Below, in pieces: positions 51,885 to 61,900 of a stretch of DNA of 64,000 nt (positions are counted from its first letter, which is position 1; each line of letters starts with the position of its first letter). The position numbers were made by a program, and so were the translations under genes. This DNA is from Pseudomonas khorasanensis (GTDB lineage Bacteria; Pseudomonadota; Gammaproteobacteria; Pseudomonadales; Pseudomonadaceae): NCBI RefSeq assembly GCF_014268505.2, contig NZ_JABWQP020000007.1, positions 124,001 to 188,000 of the forward strand, in the 5' to 3' direction. The notes under the pieces are model-generated. The model saw only the letters and a program-made list of their open reading frames with translations. It ran no database searches and had not been told where the DNA came from.

Positions 51885-52841
51885 CTAAACCAGAGCCCGC
51901 GAAAGCGCCCCACCAACCCGCCCATGCACCTCCAGAACCCCAGGCACCACCGAAGCCAGCCGCAGCAAATCATGCGTCAACCCCTCACAGCGCTCGACCT
52001 CGACACGCACTCCATGTTCGCGCAGCTTATCGACATAAGCCTGCCCTTCATCCAGCAACGGATCAAACCCGGCCAACAGCACAATGGCCGGCGCGACACC
52101 GCGCAAATCCTCCGCCAGCAACGGCGAAAAACGCCAATCCAGATAATCCTCCGGCGCACGCGCATAGTGCTGATAAAACCACTCCAGCGTGTCGTTCTCC
52201 AGCAGATAACCCTCGCCAAACAACAGACGCGAATCATGCGCCCGTGACGCATCAGTCACCGGATAACACAACAATTGCGCCTTGGGCGCGATGGCCACGG
52301 TATGCGGTTGCACCACCGCCTGAATGGCAAGCACCGTCGCCAGCGTGGCTCCCGCGCTGTCGCCGCCAAACACGACCCGCGAACCATCCAGGCCGAGGGT
52401 CGCAGCCTGTTCGGCCAGCCACGACAAAGCGTCCTCGCCATCCTCCAGTGCTGTCGGAAAGCGATGCTCCGGTGCGCGCCGGTAGCCGACCGAAAGCACC
52501 GCACACGGCGTGCGCTGACAGAACTCGCGGCAGACGCCGTCATGTGAATCCAGACTGCCGACCACAAACCCGCCACCGTGGAAATACACCAACACCGGCA
52601 GTGGCGAGGGAACTCCATCGGGCCGATACAAACGCAACGCCAGTGCCGCGCCGTCACGGGCCTGTGTTTCGATCTCGATGACTTCAAGATCCTGCGGTGC
52701 GGGCCAGCGCAGTTGCGCGGTGGTCTGCTCGAATGTGGTACGGGCCTCGCTCGGGGTCAGCTGGTGCATGGCCGGCAGGCCGGCGTCCTGGCTGTCTTGA
52801 GCGAGGTCGAGGAAAGCTTCCAGATCAGGGTGTAACGACAT
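51885..52841 (-). CDS. Alpha/beta hydrolase, hormone-sensitive lipase (HSL) family
   Basis: A 318-residue cytosolic esterase-like enzyme. Oxyanion-hole motif YFHGGGFVVG, nucleophile Ser in FGGDSAGATLA, Asp in LAGFDPLLDEG and His in EGLTHDLLR form a complete catalytic triad. The ATG at 52841 is chosen; the frame stays open to 52898. It lies 69 bases downstream of the NRPS gene, on the same strand, and may be co-transcribed. A role in pyoverdine (for example ester cleavage or editing) is only inferred from position; it is not of the classical NRPS type II thioesterase family. Confidence 0.87.
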   Translation of the reverse strand: MSLHPDLEAFLDLAQDSQDAGLPAMHQLTPSEARTTFEQTTAQLRWPAPQDLEVIEIETQARDGAALALRLYRPDGVPSPLPVLVYFHGGGFVVGSLDSHDGVCREFCQRTPCAVLSVGYRRAPEHRFPTALEDGEDALSWLAEQAATLGLDGSRVVFGGDSAGATLATVLAIQAVVQPHTVAIAPKAQLLCYPVTDASRAHDSRLLFGEGYLLENDTLEWFYQHYARAPEDYLDWRFSPLLAEDLRGVAPAIVLLAGFDPLLDEGQAYVDKLREHGVRVEVERCEGLTHDLLRLASVVPGVLEVHGRVGGALSRALV

Positions 52842-52910
52842 CGATAAAAATCCTTGTATCCGCAAAAAGACGGGCGCGCCTGGGCAGCGCCCGCGCAAAA
52901 GGCCCGGCGA

Positions 52911-55900
52911 TCAACCCGCCCGTGCCATGCAGTGCTCGATCAACGCCTCAAGCTCTCCCTGGTAATCGCTCATCAGGGCATCCATGGTGCCGGCCCGGTA
53001 GCGCTGGCTGCTGTAGATGCAACGCAAGGCCAATTGACCGTCATAGACCTGGCCGACAATTTCCAGCCAGTTGCCCAGGTTCGCCTTGAGGCTGTAGTTG
53101 TCGCCGGTTTCTTCCAGTGCCGGCACCAGCAGTGCCTTCTCGTCGAAGCTCTGGTCGAACTGTCCGAGGTAATTGAACGTGACCCGTGCTTGCGGCAGCC
53201 CCGCCAGTTGCGCCGAGATTTCAGGCCCGGCCAGATGGCGCAGCACGCCATAGCCGATGCCCTTCTGCGGTACGGCCGCCAACTGTGTCTGCACATCGAC
53301 GATCGATTGACCAATGTCGTTGCTGTCCGGGCGCAGGCGCACCGGGAACATGCTGGTGAACCAGCCGAGGCTGCGGCTCAGGTCGATCGATTCGAAGAGG
53401 TCTTCGCGGCCGTGTCCTTCGAGCAGAATCAGCGCTGATGGTTGCTGGCTCCAGCGGCACAGGGCGCGACTGAGCGCCGACAACAGCAGATCGTTGATCT
53501 GTGTGCCGTACACCGCCGGGGCCTGTTTGAGCAGTTGTTCGGTGTGCTCGCGAGACAGCTTGAGCCGTGCCTGTGCCTGTTGCCGCACAAGGTTTTTACC
53601 GCGCGGGTTGTCGCACGGCAGATCGACGCCCGGTTGATCCAGTTGCTCCAGCCAGTAAACCAGTTCCTGCTCGGCAATCACCGGCGCTTGCGCCTGCAAC
53701 GCTTCGGCGAACGAACGATAACTGCTGGTGCGAATCGGCAGCTGCGGTTGCGACCCCTGCACGCAGGCCTCGTAAGCCACTTTCAGATCGTCGAGCAGAA
53801 TCCGCCAGGACACGGTGTCGACAACCAGGTGATGGATCACCACCAGCAAGCGCGCCTGGCCGTCCGGCAAAGCCACATGCATGACCCGCCAGACCGGCCC
53901 GTCGTCCAGCTTGAGGCTGCGCTGCGCGAGGTTGGCCAAGGCTTCGACCTCTTCGCTGTTTCGCGCTTCACGGCGCCACAGCACCGCTTCGGTCGGCTCG
54001 GTGGTGCTGTAGCGCTGCAGCCAGCGCCCGGCGTCATTGGAGAACCGCAGGCGCAGCGAATCGTGATGCTGTTCGATCCAGCCCAGTGCCTGTTCCAGTG
54101 CATCCAGATCCAGTGGCTGACGCGCGCTCAGCAGCAGCGACTGGTTGTAGTGATGCGCCTCGGCCATGCCTTCGGCGAAGAACCATTCCTGGATCGGCAG
54201 CAGATTGAACACGCCCTCAGCGGCCACTTGGGTCACGTCCGGCAATGGTTGCCCATCGCCCTTCTTCGCCACTTGCTGCTCGACGATGCCAGCGATGGTT
54301 TGATAGCGCATCAGATCGCGCAGCTTCAGATCCATTTGCAGCGTCGGATGGTTTCTCACCCGCGAGATCACTTGCAGGCTGAGGATCGAATCGCCGCCGA
54401 GTTCGAAGAAGTTATCGCTGATGCCGACCTGCTCGACCTGCAACACCTGCGCCCAGATCTCAGCCAGCAAGGACTCCTGCTCAGTGCGCGGGGCGAGGTA
54501 TTCGAAGCTTTTGAACTCCGGCTCGGGCAGCGCCTTGCGATCGAGTTTGCCGTTGGGTGTAACCGGGAACGCACTGAGGCAGACAATCTGCGCCGGCACC
54601 ATGTATTCGGGCAGCGAGGCGCGCAGCCCGACCTTGAGTTCATCACCGATGTCTTCACCGGTGGCGGTGACCACGTAACCGATCAGTTGTTTGCCCGAAG
54701 CGTTGTCGCGAGCGATCACCAGCGCGTCGGTGACCGCAGGCAATTGACGCAGGCTGGCCTCGACTTCGCCCAGTTCGATACGGAAGCCACGCACCTTGAC
54801 CTGATGGTCGATCCGCCCGACGTAATCGACCACGCCGTCGGCACGACGCCGCACCAGATCGCCGCTGCGGTACAGGCGTTCGCCCGGGGCAAACGGGTTG
54901 GGCACGAAGCGCTCGGCGGTCAGATCGGGCCGCCCGTAATAACCCCGGGCGACGCCGTAACCGCCGATGTACAACTCACCGGCAAAGCCCGGCGGCAACG
55001 GATTCAAGTTATCGTCGAGCACGTACAGCGAGCGCGCACCGACAGCGCGGCCGATCGGCGCATACGCAGCTTCGCAGTGCTGGCTGACGGCGACTTTCCA
55101 GAGCATCGGCGTGACCACGGTTTCGGTCGGGCCGTAACCGTTTGTGAAGTACTGCGGGCGCAAAGCCGCTTTCACCTGTTCGAAGGTCTGCTCCGGCACC
55201 GCATCGCCACCGAAGCAATAGATGCGCACCGGCGGCGGTGCAATGCCACTGGCCGCCGCGTACTCGGCCAGTTGCTTGAGATAAGCCGGCGGGAAGCAGG
55301 CGATGGTCACGCCGTAATCATGCAAGGCCTGATACGTCTGCTCCGGTGTCCACAGGCAACCGTCGCGGATCACCAGGCGACCGCCGCTGTACAACGTACT
55401 CAGCCAGCGTTCGTGAGCGCCATCGAAAGCGAACGACATGAAGTGCAGCTCGCAACTGCTGGCATCCATTTCGTACAACTCGGCGATGGCCTGGCAGTGC
55501 ATGCTGAGCGGGCCTTGCGTCACCGCCACGCCTTTCGGCCGCCCGGTGGAACCCGAGGTGTAAACCAGATACGCCAGGCTCTGTTCGTGAACATGGCAGG
55601 CCGGGGCAGCATCGCTGTAACGGCTGCGATCAAGCTGATCGATTTCCAGGCGCTGCACGCCTTGCGGCGCCGGCAACGTCGCGCGCAGGCTGCTTTGCGT
55701 CAGCAGCAGGGCCATGCGCGAATCTTCGATCATGTACGCCAGGCGCTCCGGCGGATAATCGATGTCCAGCGGCACGTAAGCCGCACCGCTCTTGAGCACG
55801 GCGAGGAAGCTCACCAGCATTTCCAGCGAACGCGGCAACGCCACGCCGATCACTACTTCCGGCCCGGCACCGTGCGCAATCAGGCACTGCGCCAGACGAT

Positions 55901-58900
55901 TGCCCTGCTGCTCGAGTTCGGCGTAAGTCAGGCTTTCGCCCGCGCATTGCACCGCGATCGCATCGGGTTGCTGCTGTGCATGACGGCTGATCAGCTCAGG
56001 CAACAGACGCGGCTCATGGCGGTGTGGCGGTTCTGCACTCCAGGCCTGCGCCGCTTGCCATTGTTCGCTGGACAACCGCTGCAGATTGCCCAGCCGTTCA
56101 TACGGCGCGGCCATCATCGCATCAAGGGTGTTTTCCAGCGTCACGCGAATGCCTTCCACCGCCTCGGCGCTGAAGTGGCTGCGCAGGTACAGGTACTCGA
56201 TCGACAACTCGTCGCCGAGCATGACCGCGAGGTCCATCGGCACGTTGGTCACGCCGTGGCCGATGGATTTGCCGAAGGTCAGATCGGTGTCGGTTTCTTC
56301 CTGCAGACGTTCGTCGATCGGGAAGTTCTCGAACACCACAATGCTGTCGAACAACGCCTGGCCGCCGAGGCTCGACCAGCGCTGCACATCAGCCAGTGGG
56401 GCCTGTGAATAGTCGCGAATGTCGAGGTTGTAGGCCTGCACTTCGCCCAGCCAGTCGGCCAGGCGCTGATCGGCTTGCGGGGTTTGAATGATCGGCAAGG
56501 TATTGATGAACAGACCGAGCATGTTGCCGACATTCGGCAGACTTTCCGGACGCCCCGACACCGTGGCGCCGAACGTCACCGTCTGTTGGCCGGTATAGCG
56601 CTGTAGCAGCAGCAGCCATGCGCCCTGAATCAACGTGTTGGGGGTGATCCGCAAGTCGCGGCAGAACTCCAGCAAACGCGCGGTGTGCGCCTTGTCCCAA
56701 TTCGAGTAAATCGCATCGTGACCGGCAACATCGGCGCTGTGGCGCGGATGCATCGCCTGACTCAGTGCCGTCGGCTCGTTGACGACTGCCAGACGCGCCT
56801 TCCAGAACAACGCTTGCGCGTCCTGATCCTGCGCCTGCAACCAGGCGATGAAGTCGCGATAGCGTCCGTTTTCGCCAGTGATTTCGCCCTTGGAGTAGTA
56901 CTGCAAGACCTCGCCAAACAGCCTCGAGCTGCTCCAGCCATCCATCAGGATGTGATGGCTGGTCCAGATCATCTGGTACTGCTCGTCGCCCAGGCGCAGC
57001 AAAGTCACCCGCTGCAAACGCGCCTCGGACAAGTCGAAACCCAGCGCACGGTCGGCGCTGGCGAACTCGGCAATCGTCGCTTCGCTGCAGTCCTGCTCAC
57101 GCCAATCGAGTATCTGCATTTGCAGCGGCGCATGGCGATGCACAACCTGCAACGGTTTGGCCAGACCATCCTGCCAATGAAAACTGGTGCGCAGGATCGC
57201 CTGACGGACGATGACGAACTCCCACGCCTGGCGGAATCGCTCCACGTCGAGCCCCTTGATCGGCAGGCTGACCTGTTGCACATAAAGGCTGCTGCCGTTA
57301 TCCGACAGCGTATGGAAGAGCATGCCTTCCTGCATCGGCGACAGCGGATAGACGTCTTCGATCAGTTGCGCTGGCACCGGCAAGGCATCGAGCTGCGCCT
57401 GATCCAGTTGCGCCAACGGGTACTCGATAGCGGCGCTCGATTGCTCATCGGCAACCGAAACGACCGCTGCCAGCTTTTGCACGGTCTGCTGCTGGAACAG
57501 ATCTTTGGGCGTAAAGCCAATCCCCTGCTGACGCGCGCGGCTGACCAGTTGGATCGAGATGATTGAATCACCGCCAAGGGCGAAGAAGTTATCGGTCACC
57601 CCGACCCGCTCGATCTTGAGAATGTCCTGCCAGACCTCGGCCAGTTGTTGTTCGAGTGGCGTCGACGGCGCCACGTAATCACGTTGCGACTGGCTGGCGT
57701 CCGGCACCGGCAAGGCCTTGCGATCAAGTTTACCGTTGGGCGTCAGCGGCAACTGCTCGAGAAACAGCCACTGCGCCGGCACCATGTATTCCGGCAGATG
57801 AGCCTTGAGCGCGGCTTGCAGCGCGGCACTCAGATCATCCAGTTGGGCGAGGCTCTGATCGGCTTCGGCCGGCACCACATAGGCCACCAGTTGCTGACCG
57901 CCAACGCCGTCCGCCGCCAGCACCACGCCTTCGCGAACGCCGACCTGCGTCAGCAGACGCGCTTCGATTTCGCCCAGTTCGATACGGAAGCCGCGCACCT
58001 TGACCTGGTGATCAACGCGACCGACGTATTGGATACGGCCGTCGTCCATGAAACGCGTCAGGTCGCCGGTGCGGTACATGCGCTCGCCGTTGCTCGACGA
58101 CGGATTGGGCACGAAACGCTCGGCGGTCAGGCCCGGGCGGAACAGGTAGCCACGGGTGATGCCCTCGCCAGCCAGATACAGTTCCGCTGAAACGCCCAGC
58201 GGGGCCGCCTGCAATTGCTCGTCGAGCAGGTACGCGGTGGTGTTGCGCAGCGGCCGACCGATATTGGCCTGGCCGCCGAGTTCGCGACGGGTCCAGGTCG
58301 AATACGTGGTGTCTTCCGACGGCCCGTACAGGTCGTAGACGTGAGCCACCGAAGTCTCGCGGTACAACGTGTCGACCAGCGCCTGCTTCAGCGGCTCGCC
58401 GGCCAGATTGATGATGCGCACGCCCGGCGGGATCTGACCGATGCGCTGCAGCGCGGCAATCGCCGACGGCACGGTGTTGATCAGACGCACCTGCTCACGC
58501 TCGGGCAAGTCCGGCAGCTCGAGGGCGTTGCGCGCCATGACGATCGAACCGCCGCGCGCGAGGGTGACAAAAATCTCCCACACCGACAGGTCGAAGCACA
58601 CCGACGTCGACGCCAGCACGCCTTGCAGATCGTCCTCGCTGTAGACCTCGGCGGACCAGTCGATCAGCGCCTGTACGTTGCGGTGGGCAATGGCCACGCC
58701 TTTCGGTTTGCCGGTGGAGCCGGAGGTGTAGATCACATAGGCGAGACTGGTCGAGTCGGCGCGCGCCGGCAGGTTGTCCAGCGCCTGCCCGGCAAAGGCC
58801 TGGCCGCCGGCCTCGACCAGCAGCACCTGCGCTTCGGTCGACGGCAATTGCGCCAGCAGCGCTTGTTGGGTCAGCAAAACTTTCGCCTGGCTGTCGTCGA

Positions 58901-61900
58901 GCATGTAGGCCACGCGGTCGGCCGGGTAATCCGGATCCAGCGGCACGTAGGTGCCGCCGGCCTTGAGCACTGCCATCAGGGCGATCAACAGCTCCGCCGA
59001 ACGCGGCATCGCCACCCCGACGCGAACTTCCGCAGTCACACCGAGCGTCAGCAGATGACGGGCCAACTGGTTTGCGCGCCGGTTCAATTCGTCGTAGCTC
59101 AGGGCCACACCGGCATGACTCAACGCCAGTGCCTGCGGATGCGCTGCGACCCGAGCTTCAAAGCTCTGCGAGATCAGGCGCTCGGTCGGATACGCCGCGT
59201 GATTGTCGTTCCACTGCGCGAGTATCTGCCGCTCGGCCAGCGGCAGCAGGCCGATCTCGCCGAGAGGCCGCTGCGGCGCTTCGATGAATTGCTGAAGCAA
59301 TTCGCGCAAATGCGCTGCCAGGCCCAGCACGCTGCGTTCGGCAAAGTGCTCGGTGAGGTAGTTGAAATCGAGATTGAGCACTTCGCTGGCGCCCGCGATC
59401 AGGGTCAGCCCGTAGTTGGTCTGCTCGCGATGCTCCAGACCGGAGAAACGCAGCCCGCCCGGATTCGCCTCCAGCGCGTCCGACACGGGGTAGTTCTCAA
59501 ACACCAGCAAGGTGTCGAACAACGCTTCGCCACTCAGCGCGGCCAGGCGCTGAATATCCTGCAGCGGTGTCTGTTCGTAGTCGCGCAACAACAGGTTCTT
59601 GTCCTGCACGCTGCGCACCCAGTCGCCGACGCTGACCGTGGCCTGCGGGCTGGCGATCACCGGCAGGGTGTTGATGAACAGCCCAAGTTGTTCCTCGATT
59701 CCCGGCAGGTCCACCGGGCGCCCGGACACCGTGGCGCCGAACGCCACGGTGCTCTGGCCGGTGTAGCGCTGCAAGACCAGCAGCCATGCGGCTTGCACCA
59801 GACTGTTGAGCGTCACCTGTTGTTGGCGGGAGAAATGGTTCAGACGCTGGGTCAACGCTTCGTCGAAATGCAGGCGATGCATCTGTTTGCCCGGCCCCGG
59901 CACGGTTTGCCCGTGGCAGGCCGAGGCCAGTCGGGTCGGCTCGTCGAGCTCGGCCAGTTGACCGCGCCAGAAGTCCTGCGCGGCGGCCTTGTCCTGCCCT
60001 TGCAGCCAGACCAGAAAATCCCGATAGCGGCCCTGTGCGCTCGGTACCGGCTGGCCGGCGTAATCCTGCAGCACCTCGCCGAACATCCGCGAGTTGCTCC
60101 AGCCATCCATCAGGATGTGGTGGCAGGTGAAGATCAGCCGATGCCGTTCATCGGCGGTGCGCAGCAGGCACAGGCGCAACAGCGGTGGATTCTGCAGGTC
60201 GAAGCCGCGTTCACGGTCGGCCTGCGCCCGCGCTTCAAGCACCGCCGGCAGATCGGCGACATCGCGCACATCGACTTCTGGCATTTCCAGGGTCAGCTGG
60301 CGATTAATCACTTGCAACGGCGCATCGAGGCCATCGCGGCCCCAGATGAAACCGGCGCGCAGCACTTCATGGCGATCGACCACCCGTTGCCAAGCTTGCT
60401 GGAAGCGCGCCACGTCGAGGCCGTCGATGTCCAGCAGCATCTGATAGACATAGGCGCTGGGGTCAGCGTCGTACAGGCTGTGGAACAGAATGCCTTGCTG
60501 CATCGGCGCCAGCGGATAGATGTCCTCGATGCGCTGGGCGGCCATCGGCAGGCTGTCCAGATGCGCCTGGGACAAACCGGCCAAGGGTACGTCGGACGGC
60601 GTCAACCCGCCCGGATGGCTCAGACAGTGGTCAATCAATTCACACAGCGCTGCCTCGTAGGCGCGGGCCAGGCCGGCAATTGTCACTTCTTCGAAGACAT
60701 CACTGCTGTAGGTCCAGGTCAGGCTCAACTGGCCCTGATAGACCCGGCCGTCGATGGTCAGCCAGTTGGCCATCGGCGCGTTTTCGTCCTGACCGGCGCC
60801 TTTGTCCTCGGTGGCCGGCCGCCACAAGGCGTCTTCATCGAAGTTGTTGTCGAACTGGCCGAGGTAGTTGAACGTCACCTGCGGCTGCGCCAGCTCGCGT
60901 AACGCCGCTTGTGCGTCGGGCGTGCCGAGATAACGCAGCAAGCCGTAACCGATACCCTTGTTGGGGATCGCGCGCAGTTGCTCCTTGATGCCTTTGATCG
61001 AGGTTTCGAGACTGGCATCAGGCATCAGGCGTACCGGGAACATGCTGGTAAACCAACCCACGGTGCGGCTCAGGTCGATGTCATCGAAGAGGTCTTCGCG
61101 GCCATGACCTTCCAATTGCACCAGCGCACTGTCGCTGGCGGTCCACGCACACAACACCCGGGCCAGTGCGGTCAGCAGCAGGTCATTGACCTGGGTGCGG
61201 TAGACCGCCGGGGCCTGTTGCAGCAACTGGCGGGTGCGCTCGGCATCCAGACGCGTGTCGACGCTGCGCTCGAAGCGGTTGTTCAACTGGCCCTGCGGAT
61301 TGTCCAGCGGCAAGGCGACAGGGGCGTCGCGCAACTGCTCGCGCCAGTAAGCCAGTTCACTGTCCAGGGCCGCGCTGCGGGCATGCTCTTGCAGGCGCGA
61401 GCCCCAGTCCTTGAAGGCGCTGGTCTTGGCCGGCAGACGCACGATTTTTCCGGCGCCGATCTGCTGATAAGCGCTTTGCAGATCTTCAAGCAGGATTCGC
61501 CACGACACGCCATCGACCACCAGGTGATGAATTACCAGCAACAGACGTTGACTGGCGTCCGGCAAGTCGATCAGCGCCGCGCGAATCAGCGGGCCGTTTT
61601 GCAGATCGAGGCTGCGTTGCAGTTCCAGACACAACGCCGGCAATGCCGCGCTGTCTTCCAGCGTGAAGGTGCGCAACACGTCTTGCGGCTGATCCGCCGC
61701 GCCGTGGCGTTGCTGCCAGCCCTGCTCCGTTTCGCGATAGCGCAGACGCAAGGCGTCATGCTGCTTTTGCACGAGTACCAGGGCTTGTTGCAGCGCAGCG
61801 GCCTGCAGGGTTGTGGCCGGGGTCAGCAGGATCGACTGGTTCCAGTGATGACGCGCCGGGATATCGCTGTGGAAAAAGTACTGCTGGATCGGCGTCAGCG

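Noticed and set aside
53442..56408. Long plus-strand frame (988 codons) opposite the NRPS, and another at 58215-60902
   Set aside because: Both are mirror frames of a GC-rich synthetase gene; the translations are rich in His, Gln and Arg and match no protein family.
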